Assembly: GCF_023824195.1 (NCBI RefSeq)
Contig: NZ_CP085442.1
Location: 1,960,001-2,024,000 of the forward strand
DNA: 64,000 nucleotides
Source: Priestia megaterium
Lineage (GTDB): Bacteria; Bacillota; Bacilli; Bacillales; Bacillaceae_H
Direction: 5' to 3'
The notes beneath the pieces are model-generated. The model ran no database searches and had not been told where the DNA came from. It worked only from the letters and a program-made list of their open reading frames with translations. The translations under genes and the position numbers were made by a program. How positions within the stretch are numbered: position 1 is the stretch's first letter; each line of letters opens with the position of its first letter. Positions 17,714 through 26,389 of the stretch are shown here, piece after piece.

Positions 17714-17730
17714 TATAAAAGCGTTTTATA
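17714..17730. promoter_or_regulatory. AAGCGTTTT site 3 before the second GPH symporter
   Basis: TATAAAAGCGTTTTATA, a near-perfect palindrome overlapping the start of the ribosome site region of the symporter. It is the most symmetric of the three sites and could be an operator for a LacI-type regulator not in the window, or a cre. Confidence 0.5.
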
Positions 17731-17750
17731 GGAGAAGGGAGTTAAGTTAT

Positions 17751-19115
17751 ATGAGCATGGGGGTACAGTCAAAAGTTTCTCTAAAAACCGTATTATCATA
17801 CGGAATGGGGAGTTTTGGAAACAATATTATTTATGCGTTAACAAGTACATATTTAATGATTTTTTATACGGATAGTGTAGGATTAAATGCCGCAGCTGTA
17901 GGAACTTTATTTCTTATTGCTAGGATATGGGATGGAATTGCAGACATTATTATCGGAATGATTGTTGACAATACAGAAACGAGATTTGGTAAGTTTAGGC
18001 CTTATCTTTTAATAGGCGGATTTTTTGCAGCCGTTGCTACAGTCGCGTGTTTTATTAGTCCTGATCTTTCTCATACAGGAAAATTAATTTATGCTTATAT
18101 CACCTATATCGCGTGGGGAACAAGTTTTGCCATCATGGATATTCCCTATTGGTCGCTTTCGGCAACGATTACACAAGATGTAAAAGAACGAAATAAAGTA
18201 GTGGCTTTTCCTAGAACCATTGCAGCAGTAGGCTCTTTATTTGCTAGTTTATTAACTCTTCCACTAGCTCATTATTTTGGAAATTGGTTTATGCTTAGTC
18301 TTATTTATGCGTGTATCTTAATGATTACAATGATTATTACATTTTCAGGAGTAAAAGAAACCTATACCGTAAAAAGACAGGAAAAGCAGACGCCAAAAGC
18401 AGTTTGGAACTTATTTATTCAAAATAAACCGCTGCGCTACCTGATTTTCTCGATGCTTTTAGTTGAAACGATTTTAACGATTCGAACTACTTTTTCTATT
18501 TACTATTTTAAATACAATTTAAATGCAGAGAATATCGCGTCTCTTTATTTAACCTTATTTTTTACAGCACAAATTTTAGGAGCGATCGCGTCTCCTTTTA
18601 TTTCAAATAAATTTGGAAAGAAACGTGCAGCAATATGGGGAATTGCCCTAAATGCTGTAGCTACTCTTACAATGTTTGTAACTGGTTTTCACGTTATGCC
18701 GGTGATGGTTTTAAGCTTTTTAGCTTCTTTCGGCGGTGGAGTTAGCAACATTGCTCAAACATCTATGCTTGCTGACTGTGTAGAATATGGCGAATGGAAA
18801 ACCGGAAACCGAGCGGAAGGAATGGTGTTCTCTACGAATATCTTCAAAACGAAGGTTGCTTCAGCAGTGGGCGGAGCAGTAGGGGGGTATATTCTTTCAG
18901 CAGTAGGATATGTGCCAAATCAAATTCAGTCACACAGCACGCTCATTTGGATCGCTTTAATCTTTACGATGATTCCAGGTATTCTCTGCTTGTTATCACT
19001 TGTCCCACTCGCAAAATATGAGTTGACTGAAAAGAGATATTTAGAGATTTTACAGGATATGAAAAAGCGCTCAAGCGGCATAAAAGAAAAACCGGCTATG
19101 AAAGTGTCTAGCTAA
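17751..19115 (+). CDS. GPH-family sugar:cation symporter (second)
   Basis: 454 aa, 12 membrane segments. LKTVLSYGMGSFGNNIIYAL at the N-terminus, DNTETRFGKFRPYLLIGG after TM2, and DCVEYGEWKTGNRAEGMVFS (around 340-360) are GPH marks. It follows the GH42 gene by 85 nt and probably imports the galactoside that GH42 cleaves. It differs widely in sequence from the symporter at 7964, so it is not a recent duplicate. The start ATGAGCATG lies 10 nt after GAAGGGA. Confidence 0.9.
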   Translation: MSMGVQSKVSLKTVLSYGMGSFGNNIIYALTSTYLMIFYTDSVGLNAAAVGTLFLIARIWDGIADIIIGMIVDNTETRFGKFRPYLLIGGFFAAVATVACFISPDLSHTGKLIYAYITYIAWGTSFAIMDIPYWSLSATITQDVKERNKVVAFPRTIAAVGSLFASLLTLPLAHYFGNWFMLSLIYACILMITMIITFSGVKETYTVKRQEKQTPKAVWNLFIQNKPLRYLIFSMLLVETILTIRTTFSIYYFKYNLNAENIASLYLTLFFTAQILGAIASPFISNKFGKKRAAIWGIALNAVATLTMFVTGFHVMPVMVLSFLASFGGGVSNIAQTSMLADCVEYGEWKTGNRAEGMVFSTNIFKTKVASAVGGAVGGYILSAVGYVPNQIQSHSTLIWIALIFTMIPGILCLLSLVPLAKYELTEKRYLEILQDMKKRSSGIKEKPAMKVSS

Positions 19116-19232
19116 TTCAAATCAGCACAAACATTGTACACAAAAATAACAAGAAAAAAAGACTGCATTTTCTCAGCTCCTCTTGCTATGATGTCAGGTA
19201 GACAGATATCAATGTAAAGAGGAGTTTTGTTT

Positions 19233-19478
19233 ATGTTTATTAATTTTTCAAAAGAAGATAAAGATAAAATGCTGAATGAAATTCAAACGTTTTTTTATAA
19301 CGAACGAGATGAAGAAATCAGTGAATTTGCAGCAGAAAATGTATTAGAGTTTATTAAAGAACATATCGGCCCTCACTTTTATAATCAAGCAATTAAAGAT
19401 GCGGAAGATATTATGAACCAAGTCATGCTTTCTGCAGAAGAAAATTTACATGCATTAAAAAAACCAATCGAAAAGTAG
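19233..19478 (+). CDS. DUF2164 family protein
   Basis: 81 aa, acidic, helical, cytoplasmic. IQTFFYNERDEEISEFAAEN and IKEHIGPHFYNQAIKDAED match the DUF2164 pattern (FF..ERDEEI...A...L.FI...IGP..YN....DA). The function of the family is unknown. The ATG at 19233 is 8 nt after AAGAGGAG; an in-frame TTG six bases upstream is rejected on spacing. Followed by a strong terminator, so it is likely monocistronic. Confidence 0.85.
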   Translation: MFINFSKEDKDKMLNEIQTFFYNERDEEISEFAAENVLEFIKEHIGPHFYNQAIKDAEDIMNQVMLSAEENLHALKKPIEK

Positions 19479-19502
19479 TTCAAAAAAGGAAATTTGAAGT
19501 AG

Positions 19503-19542
19503 GACAAAAGCGTTTTATGTACAAAAACATAAAGCGCTTTTG
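19503..19542 (+). terminator. Intrinsic terminator after the DUF2164 gene
   Basis: ACAAAAGCGTTTTATGT / ACATAAAGCGCTTTTGT stem-loop (one bulge) followed by TTGTCT. Its AAGCGTTTT overlaps the site motif noted upstream, which here is part of the hairpin. Confidence 0.7.
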
Positions 19543-19606
19543 TTTGTCTATGAAACAAATTATTTGTTCGCATAAGTGATATATGATACATTCGTTTTAA
19601 GATAAT

Positions 19607-19620
19607 ATTAACGTTAACGT
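19607..19620. promoter_or_regulatory. Possible fourth uronate-regulator operator, before the CoA-transferase
   Basis: ATTAACGTTAACGT holds the palindrome core TTAACGTTAA of the three operators at 6370, 6458 and 10492 but lacks their outer TG/CA. It lies 114 bp before the CoA-transferase gene. Confidence 0.45.
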
Positions 19621-19733
19621 AAAGGTTATATTTAAAGTGTTTTGCTTTAACTCGATGAGGGCATAACTTCAGCAAGCAGGGACATAATGAGGTAATTGTA
19701 GAGGTAATTATATTAGGAAAGAAGGGACTATAC

Positions 19734-21230
19734 GTGAGCGACATTACTAAAGGTCAGCTAACAAAATCTATTGTGAAAGCAAATGAAAATCGTTTAACGG
19801 ATAATAGTGATTTTGATATCTATCAAGAGTTAGAAAATGTGCTTCAAGGAGTCGGCTTATCAGCAAAAGACAGCGGAGGAAACATTACGTTTTACGGAGA
19901 AGATCCGATTGTTCCTAGTACGCTGCGCCTTGCCTCAGCAGCAGCTATTGCACTAGTTGCTAAATCAGTAGCTGTCTCAAAAATTTGGAGAATACGCGGA
20001 GGAAAAGGTCAAGATATTCATATGGATTTACGAAAAGCTATTCGAAGATTATCACCTTTTTACGATAAAAAATGGGAAAAGCTTAATGGGTACGCACCAA
20101 GTAAAGCAAATGATCCATATAACCCATTAGGCTTTCGCTTTTATCAAACAAAAGATGACAAATGGGTGATGCCGCTGAATCCATATCCACGCTCTAAGCA
20201 TGAAACGCTAAAGCTGTTAAATTGTATAGAAGACCCTGATGCAGTGGCAAAAGCAATTCGCGGATGGAATGCAGAAGAATTAGAAAAAGCTGCAGCGGAG
20301 CGAGCAGTTATCATGCCTGTTGTGCGGACAATTGAAGAGTTTATGAATGAGTCCGTGTATGAAGAAGTAGCGCAACTTCCTTTAATTGAAATTGAAAAGA
20401 TTGGAGAAAGTGAGCCGATTCCTTTTTCAAAAGATCCTAAAACGCCGCTAGATGGTATTCGAGCATTAGGGCTTGGTCATGTTATTGCAGGAGCAGGATT
20501 TGGTAGAGCTCTCGCTTTACACGGTGCGGACGTCTTAAATATTTGGAAGCCAACCGATTGGGAGCATGATACGATTTACGCTACGTCTAATGTCGGTATG
20601 CGCTCTTCAACGCTGGATATCGGTGAAAAAGAAGGAAAAGAAAAAATGGTTGAACTTCTAAAAGGAGCCGATATCTTTTTTGCGAACCGTCGATACGGGT
20701 TTCTAGAGAGATACGGTCTAACAGCTGAAGAGTGTGCAGAACTAAAACCAGGAATCATTCACTGCACGGTTAACCTGCACGGAACGCAAGGAGAGTGGGC
20801 AAAAAGAAATGGGTTTGATCAAACAGCGGGAAGTGTAACGGGAGTCATGGCGTTAGAAGGATCGCCAGAAAATCCTAAGCTGCCTCCTATCGTAGTTGTA
20901 AATGATTATGCGGTTTCTTGGTTGCTTGAAGTCGGTGCTTTAATGGCACTGGAAAGAAGAGCAAAAGAAGGAGGCAGCTACCGTGTGCGTGTATCATTGG
21001 ATCGCGTATCTTTATGGATTTTATCAATGGGCATCTATGACAAAGCGTACGCTCATCAAACAGCTGGTTCGTCAGAGAAGCACGAGTACATTGCACCGGA
21101 TCTCTTTACAGCCCAAACACCTTTAGGATTGTACCAAGGGCTTACAGAACAAATCGAGATGTCGGAAACTCCAGGGGAATATAAGACGGTTCTCGTTCCT
21201 CGAGGTTCTTCACGACCAGAGTGGTTGTGA
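19734..21230 (+). CDS. CoA-transferase family III (CaiB/BaiF) protein
   Basis: 498 aa. Family III enzymes move CoA between carboxylic acids. The block IPFSKDPKTPLDGIRALGLG starts the core fold. Then come KGADIFFANRRYGFLERYGL, LKPGIIHCTVNLHGTQGEW, GFDQTAGSVTGVMALEG and VVVNDYAVSWLLEVGALMAL. The last aligns with the LADFAGG segment of the family, so Asp391 should be the catalytic aspartate. The N-terminal 200 residues are a longer extension than in simple members. The start is GTG after GAAGAAGGGA. It stands alone; the substrate is unknown. An operator-like palindrome upstream hints at a link with sugar-acid metabolism. It ends 5 nt before repeat copy C. Confidence 0.85.
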   Translation: MSDITKGQLTKSIVKANENRLTDNSDFDIYQELENVLQGVGLSAKDSGGNITFYGEDPIVPSTLRLASAAAIALVAKSVAVSKIWRIRGGKGQDIHMDLRKAIRRLSPFYDKKWEKLNGYAPSKANDPYNPLGFRFYQTKDDKWVMPLNPYPRSKHETLKLLNCIEDPDAVAKAIRGWNAEELEKAAAERAVIMPVVRTIEEFMNESVYEEVAQLPLIEIEKIGESEPIPFSKDPKTPLDGIRALGLGHVIAGAGFGRALALHGADVLNIWKPTDWEHDTIYATSNVGMRSSTLDIGEKEGKEKMVELLKGADIFFANRRYGFLERYGLTAEECAELKPGIIHCTVNLHGTQGEWAKRNGFDQTAGSVTGVMALEGSPENPKLPPIVVVNDYAVSWLLEVGALMALERRAKEGGSYRVRVSLDRVSLWILSMGIYDKAYAHQTAGSSEKHEYIAPDLFTAQTPLGLYQGLTEQIEMSETPGEYKTVLVPRGSSRPEWL

Positions 21231-21235
21231 TAACA

Positions 21236-21580
21236 AGAGGCTGAGACAAAAGTATTTTAGTCAAAGTACAAAACGAACTAATAATCGAAATTATTGATTG
21301 TTAGTTCGTTTTTTTGTTGTTATGGTGAACGTAGGTTTCATCTGTTTAGTTGCTTTTAGCTGGTGATCGGAGGGCAAGGCGAAGACTCCTGCGGGAAAAG
21401 CGGAACAGATGAGACGCCGCAGGAGCGTAAGCGACGAGGAGGCTCATCGGCCGCCCGCTGAAAGCAAAGTCTTGCACGGAAATCAACAGCGGTATAAAAA
21501 GTCATCGATACTAGCTCCTTTATCTCATTTGTTCATCTTTAGATTGGATTGATTTCGTGATGTCTCAATCTCGTTTTTTG
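21236..21580 (+). repeat. Dispersed terminator-linked repeat, copy C (fullest copy)
   Basis: About 345 bp beginning GAGGCTGAGACAAAAGTATT, 5 nt after the CoA-transferase stop. In order it holds a terminator hairpin; GTTATGGTGAACGTAGGTTTCAT; GGAGGGCAAGGCGAAGACTC; a core with CTCCTGCGG / CCGCAGGAG; GCGACGAGGAGGCTCATCGG; AAAGTCTTGCACGGAAATCA; and a tail AGATTGGATTGATTTCGTGA ending CTCAATCT plus TTTTTT, a second hairpin. Copy A matches it over its full length on the other strand. Confidence 0.85.
21271..21315 (+). terminator. Intrinsic terminator inside repeat copy C
   Basis: AACGAACTAA / TTAGTTCGTT stem with an inner AAT-rich stem, then seven Ts. Same place as the hairpins of the other copies, with its own stem sequence. 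Confidence 0.85.
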
Positions 21581-21673
21581 GAGGTCAAATTTAAAATGAA
21601 AAATAAGAAAAAATATTTGAATAATTATATGATTTCTTATATAATAGCGAAAAGGATGAGGAGTTGACTTGTA

Positions 21674-21871
21674 ATGGAAAACTATACGTCCCGCAAAATG
21701 ACACAAGAAGAAGTAAAAGTATCAGACGCGACAGCAGCTCAACTAGTGCTAAACAAATCTCTTCGTGACTTTAAAAAAGCACAGCTTTTACTGCAAATTG
21801 ATCAGTCTTTAGAAAAAAGAGATAAAGAAACTTTTTTACGTTTAACTGAAGAGTTAAAAGAAGTTTGTTAA
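21674..21871 (+). CDS. IDEAL-domain small protein
   Basis: 65 aa. The C-terminal half, LLLQIDQSLEKRDKETFLRL, followed by TEELKE, is the IDEAL domain (PF08858), a short helical module in Bacillus proteins whose role is mostly unknown. The N-terminal half is charged and has no membrane segment. GAGGAG lies about 11 nt before the ATG. A terminator follows closely. Confidence 0.8.
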   Translation: MENYTSRKMTQEEVKVSDATAAQLVLNKSLRDFKKAQLLLQIDQSLEKRDKETFLRLTEELKEVC

Positions 21872-21894
21872 ATAACCTACTAACATAAACAATC

Positions 21895-21925
21895 AGCCTT
21901 TGCTTTTAGTGAGCAAAGGCTTTTT
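21895..21925 (+). terminator. Intrinsic terminator after the IDEAL gene
   Basis: AGCCTTTGCTTTTAGTGAGCAAAGGCTTTTT, a 10-bp stem with a T tract. Confidence 0.85.
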
Positions 21926-21984
21926 ATATGGAAAAAAACGGATAAATGTTTTGTTTTTTCTGAAAGCGGTAAAAGTATAGTATG

Positions 21985-22040
21985 GATGATAAAGCAAAAA
22001 CCAGGAAGTCTCTTACTTTATTATTTTTTGCTTTATCATC
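21985..22040 (+). promoter_or_regulatory. Perfect 16-bp inverted repeat in the leader of the stress-protein gene
   Basis: GATGATAAAGCAAAAA (21985-22000) and TTTTTGCTTTATCATC (22025-22040) pair perfectly around a 24-nt loop. It lies 59 nt before the universal stress gene, with no T tract after it, so it is not a plain terminator. It may be an mRNA-stabilising leader hairpin or an operator. Confidence 0.55.
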
Positions 22041-22098
22041 TACAGCATCTAGATAGTAATACATCACGAAAGAACAAAAAAAAGAGAGGGTTCTTTAT

Positions 22099-22518
22099 AT
22101 GTATAATAAAATCTTAGTCGCCTTTGACGGTTCCGCACCTTCTATTCGTGCTCTTCAACATGCAAGTAAACTAGCTAAAAGCGTAAATGCTAATAAGCTG
22201 ACAATTGTACATATTAAGGAAAGAATTCACTTGCAGCAGCCTGTTTTTAGCGTTGACTTAGATGCACTGATAGAAGAAGAAAACCGCGATATTTTATCTG
22301 AAGCTCACAATCATTTAACTCAATCAGGTATTCCATATGAGGCATACGGTTTAGAGGGCACCGCTTCAAAGAAGATTATCGAATACGCACATGACAATCA
22401 ACAAGACGTCATTGTAATAGGAAGTCAAGGAAAGGGCTTTGTTAAAGAGACATTTTTAGGAAGTGTAAGTCACGAAGTTGCTCAATCCGCAGAATGTCCT
22501 GTTATCATTGTTAAATAA
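22099..22518 (+). CDS. Universal stress protein, UspA family
   Basis: 139 aa, single Usp domain. It opens with YNKILVAFDGSAPSIRALQH and closes with VIVIGSQGKGFVKETFLGSV followed by SHEVAQSAECPVIIVK. The G-x2-G-x9-G(S) ATP-binding pattern is present (GSQGKG...GSVS), so it is the ATP-binding type. The role is stress endurance; partners are unknown. AGAGAGGG precedes the ATG. It is monocistronic between the leader hairpin and its own terminator. Confidence 0.93.
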   Translation: MYNKILVAFDGSAPSIRALQHASKLAKSVNANKLTIVHIKERIHLQQPVFSVDLDALIEEENRDILSEAHNHLTQSGIPYEAYGLEGTASKKIIEYAHDNQQDVIVIGSQGKGFVKETFLGSVSHEVAQSAECPVIIVK

Positions 22519-22550
22519 AAAGCATGTTCTCCTTGGAGAACATGCTTTTT
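22517..22550 (+). terminator. Intrinsic terminator after the universal stress gene
   Basis: AAAAAGCATGTTCTCC TT GGAGAACATGCTTTTT, a near-perfect bidirectional hairpin just after the stop codon. Confidence 0.9.
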
Positions 22551-23029
22551 GTTATGAGTTAATCTGTGTCGCCTTTTAAATCGTCTAGTGCTTTAGCTGG
22601 TTGGAAATTTTCAATACGGTAAAAACTCCAAGCAATACACTACTTTTATTAGAAAGCTTTAAGAAAATGAAAAAATACATGTCTAAATAACTAATAAGAC
22701 GAGATAAGACCTAGAAGAAGATATAGCTGTAAAGCCTTACACTTCCATAAGTTATCTCTAAATTCGATAAATTAGCATATATACCGCTTGATTTACTTCT
22801 GTTATCCTTTTGTTTGCAGAAAAACTTATAGTGTCAGACGCACAGGGGTATAAAAGTTTTCGCTCTTTTGAGTATATGACTTTTTACAAAAACAACGCGA
22901 TCTCTACACTTTTTTCTCCTAACAAAGTAAAAGGTGTAGAGAAAGTGATAAAAATACGTAGAGGATATAAAAACAGAGGTAGAAACGTTTTTTCCTTTAT
23001 ATCATAGCTAAAAAGGATAGAAAGCAGGT
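22519..23029. other. Intergenic region, with a possible 3' gene remnant
   Basis: 511 bp. After the terminator, the minus strand of 22559-22639 reads as about 26 codons ending ENFQPAKALDDLKGDTD and a stop. They have good codon use but no start, so this may be the tail of a lost gene. The rest is AT-rich with no convincing ORF; a 65-codon frame at 22810 lacks a ribosome site and looks random. Confidence 0.3.
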
Positions 23030-26000
23030 ATGCATGTGCAAACAACACGATTCAACAAAAAGAACAGGCGAGGTGAGAAGACGGCTGGTTCGCACACGGA
23101 CAAAAGTAAGAAAAAATTCATTTTTGAGACTAGTTCTCTAAAACGATGGCATATCATTATAAGTCTATTTATACTCGTAATCATTTTTACTCTTTTTTCA
23201 GCTTTCGTTTCAGGCTTAAGTCTTCACTTTAATCCGGTCTTGCCAACATGGGGGACTGAAGAAAAGAATGAATTTTCGACTATTTATCCGTCCGATAACG
23301 ATAGCGGCCAGCTCTCTTCTTTTTCAGAAGATGAGTCTCATAAAAAGTTTTTAGAAAACCGGATTGTGAACAAAGATGATTTTTATGCGTTCTATGTTAA
23401 TTGGGATAAAAATAGTGAACGTTCATTAAAAAATAATATTGACCAAATTGACGTTCTTGTACCTCAATGGTTTTCATTAAATTCGAACTTGGAATTAAAA
23501 AGCAGTGTTCAAAAAGGTATCGGAGATTTTGCTAAAAAGCATCATACAAAGGTTTTACCGTTGCTGACAAATGAGTCAAATGGAAAATGGGATGAGCAAA
23601 CGGTTCACCGCTTGCTGCAATCTCCTCAGGAACAATCCAAACTCATACATAATTTACATCATCAAATTAAAGAAAATGGATATGATGGGGTAAATATAGA
23701 TTTTGAAAATATCAAAAGCAGCGACAGAGATTTACTAACAGACTTTATGAAGAAACTTTATACAGCCTTCCATGAAGATGGGTTAATGGTAACTATGGAT
23801 GTGCCTCCAGCTAATAAAGCATTCGATTATAGCCGTTTAGAACAGTATAATGACCGTATGATTTTAATGATGTACGACGAGCACTTTCAAAGCCCGGGTC
23901 CTATTGCTTCATTTTCTTGGTATCAAAACAATTTATCAAAATCGTTAAAAGATAAGATGATTGTTAGTCTTGGAAACTATGGATATGACTGGGATGAAAA
24001 GAGCAAGCAAGGCGGAGAGGTTGTATCATTTGAAGACGTCATGCGAATGGCTCAAAAAGCCCACTTGAATGTAGAGTGGGATGATAAAAGCAAAACGCCG
24101 TATGTAAATTATAAAGACGGAACGGGTACGCATGAGCTATGGTTTTTGGACAGCGTGACATTTTATAACCAGTGGAAAGCTGCTTCATCAAGCGGTGCCA
24201 AAGGAGTTGCTTTATGGAGACTGGGAACGGAAGACCCGTCTGTGTGGGATGTAGTAAAAGGACATAAAGTAAGTGAGATTCAGACTGTCAAAAATGGAGA
24301 AATTGCTTACAATTATGGAGAAGGAAGCATACTTCATGCAAAAACAGAGGCTTCTTCAGGAGAAAGACGTTTTGCTTTTGATTCGAAAGGATTTATTTCA
24401 GGGGAAGAGTACACAGCAATGCCGCAAGCTCCTGAGATTGAGCGGCTGAGCAAAATATTTAACAAAGAAATTGTTTTGACATTTGATGATGGGCCAGATC
24501 CTGAATACACAGAGAAAATTTTAAAAATTTTAAAAGCCCATGATGTAAAAGCTACTTTCTTTATGATTGGTGAAAATGCAGTATTTCATCAAGATATTGT
24601 TAAACAAGTATATGAAGATGGTCATGAAATTGGAAATCATACATTTTTCCATCCAAATACAATCAATATTTCTAAAAATCAGCTAAAGTATGAAGTAAAT
24701 GCAACAGAACGAGTCATTCAAGGTATAACTGGTCATTCATCTATTTTATATCGGCCTCCGTATGGAGATAATCAAAACACTTATAATGGTTACGATGAAA
24801 CGGTATATGACCCAGCTTCATTTCAAAAAATGGCGGATACGACGAAGATGGGATATATAACTGTTAACTACGATATTGATTCGAGTGACTGGAAAGCTAA
24901 AAATAGTAAAGAAATTGTAAACCGTGTGATGAAGCAAGCAGAGAACGGTGATATTATCTTACTTCATGATGGAGGAGGAAACCGAGAAGCAACAGTAGAA
25001 GCACTGCCTCAAATCATTGAAAAGCTGCAGGCGCAAGGGTATACATTTGTAACAGCAGGGGATTTGACGAACAAAAGCAGGGAAAGTACAATGCCCGCCG
25101 TTTTAAAAGCAGAGAATCCGATTATTCAAAACATCAAATTGATTCTAGCGAATATTGCTGCGCTACATACTGTTTTTTTCGTTTTGTTTTATGGAACATT
25201 AATTGTATTTACACTGCGTTTGCTTATTGTATTTTATCTTGCTCTTAAACATAAAAGAAAAGCTGATAAACTGCAGTTTGATGCTTCATATCAGCCTTTA
25301 GTCAGCGTAGTTGTCGCTGCATACAACGAAGAGAATGTCATAAACAGGACAATTAAATCGGTGTTGAAGAGTTCATATCAAAACCTTGAGATTATTATGG
25401 TTGATGATGGTTCAACAGATGGCACATCAAAGGCTGTTACTGAAGCTTTTAAAAACAATGACAAGTTTCATCTTCTTCGAAAGAAAAACGGAGGAAAGGC
25501 TGCGGCGATCAATTTGGGTATCCAAAAAGCACAAGGAGATATTATTGTGTCAATTGATGCCGATACCATTATTTCACCTGAAGCTATATCGCTTATGGTG
25601 AGACACTTTAACGATGAAAAAGTAGGAGCGGTATCTGGGAACATCAAAGTAGGAAATGTCCGTAATTTATTAACAATATGGCAGCATATTGAATATGTGT
25701 CAGGTTTTAATTTAGAGAAACGTGCTTTTTCCATGCTTAATTGCGTGACGGTTGTTCCAGGCGCAATAGGAGCATGGCGAAAAAAACTTGTTCAAGAATT
25801 AGGATATTTTACGGCCGATACATTAGCTGAAGATACAGACATGTCTCTGCGTATATTGCGCAGCGGTTATAAAATTTCAATTGAAGAGAAAGCAAGTGCA
25901 TATACAGAAGCACCGGAAAAGCGTAAAGATTTTCTCAAACAGCGCCATCGCTGGAACTTTGGGACTTTACAGTGCTTGTGGAAGCACAAAAGAGCTTTTG

Positions 26001-26389
26001 GAGGGCGCAAGCATAAAGCATTAGGTTTTATGGCTCTTCCTAATATGCTGCTGTTTCAATTCATTTTTCCTTTATTTGCACCATTTTTAGACCTTTTATT
26101 TGTTTTGAGGCTATGTACTGGAGATGTGAAACATTCGGTTCTTCTATACGGGTGCTACTTTATTGTTGATTTTCTTGTTTGCTTAGTGGCCTTTAGATTA
26201 GAGCGAATAAGCAGTAAAGCATTGATTGCTCTAGTGATACAAAGAATTGTGTATCGCTACTTATTACTATGGGTAGCTTGGAAGGCAGTTTTAGCTGCAT
26301 TAAAAGGAACAAGAGTAGGGTGGAACAAATTAAAACGCTCCGGAAATTTGCAGGTAACAAGAGACAGTTCAGCTGAGAGAACTGGGTGA
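23030..26389 (+). CDS. Three-domain membrane enzyme: GH18 hydrolase + polysaccharide deacetylase + GT2 synthase
   Basis: 1119 aa. A cytoplasmic basic tail and one membrane segment (about 42-66) come first. Next is an outside GH18 domain (about 110-430) with YDGVNIDFE, whose Glu226 is the expected acid. Then a NodB/CE4 deacetylase (about 480-690) with TFDDGP (D486, D487) and GHEIGNHTFFHP. A membrane segment follows (about 710-740), then a cytoplasmic processive GT2 (about 755-1000) with VAAYNEE, VDDGSTDG (D792-D793), SIDADT, EDTDM and QRHRW (971-975). C-terminal membrane segments end the chain. The set resembles poly-N-acetylglucosamine machinery (synthase, deacetylase, hydrolase) in one chain. 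Synthesis, trimming and export of a deacetylated GlcNAc-type polymer is the inferred role. The ribosome site is weak (AAGCAGG). Monocistronic. Confidence 0.9.
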   Translation: MHVQTTRFNKKNRRGEKTAGSHTDKSKKKFIFETSSLKRWHIIISLFILVIIFTLFSAFVSGLSLHFNPVLPTWGTEEKNEFSTIYPSDNDSGQLSSFSEDESHKKFLENRIVNKDDFYAFYVNWDKNSERSLKNNIDQIDVLVPQWFSLNSNLELKSSVQKGIGDFAKKHHTKVLPLLTNESNGKWDEQTVHRLLQSPQEQSKLIHNLHHQIKENGYDGVNIDFENIKSSDRDLLTDFMKKLYTAFHEDGLMVTMDVPPANKAFDYSRLEQYNDRMILMMYDEHFQSPGPIASFSWYQNNLSKSLKDKMIVSLGNYGYDWDEKSKQGGEVVSFEDVMRMAQKAHLNVEWDDKSKTPYVNYKDGTGTHELWFLDSVTFYNQWKAASSSGAKGVALWRLGTEDPSVWDVVKGHKVSEIQTVKNGEIAYNYGEGSILHAKTEASSGERRFAFDSKGFISGEEYTAMPQAPEIERLSKIFNKEIVLTFDDGPDPEYTEKILKILKAHDVKATFFMIGENAVFHQDIVKQVYEDGHEIGNHTFFHPNTINISKNQLKYEVNATERVIQGITGHSSILYRPPYGDNQNTYNGYDETVYDPASFQKMADTTKMGYITVNYDIDSSDWKAKNSKEIVNRVMKQAENGDIILLHDGGGNREATVEALPQIIEKLQAQGYTFVTAGDLTNKSRESTMPAVLKAENPIIQNIKLILANIAALHTVFFVLFYGTLIVFTLRLLIVFYLALKHKRKADKLQFDASYQPLVSVVVAAYNEENVINRTIKSVLKSSYQNLEIIMVDDGSTDGTSKAVTEAFKNNDKFHLLRKKNGGKAAAINLGIQKAQGDIIVSIDADTIISPEAISLMVRHFNDEKVGAVSGNIKVGNVRNLLTIWQHIEYVSGFNLEKRAFSMLNCVTVVPGAIGAWRKKLVQELGYFTADTLAEDTDMSLRILRSGYKISIEEKASAYTEAPEKRKDFLKQRHRWNFGTLQCLWKHKRAFGGRKHKALGFMALPNMLLFQFIFPLFAPFLDLLFVLRLCTGDVKHSVLLYGCYFIVDFLVCLVAFRLERISSKALIALVIQRIVYRYLLLWVAWKAVLAALKGTRVGWNKLKRSGNLQVTRDSSAERTG

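Noticed and set aside
19503..19542. Fourth AAGCGTTTT regulatory site
   Set aside because: The motif is one arm of a terminator hairpin after the DUF2164 gene, so it is explained without a regulator.
22810..23007. 65-codon ORF before the three-domain enzyme
   Set aside because: TTG-type start without a ribosome site and low-complexity composition with no known motif. Likely random.
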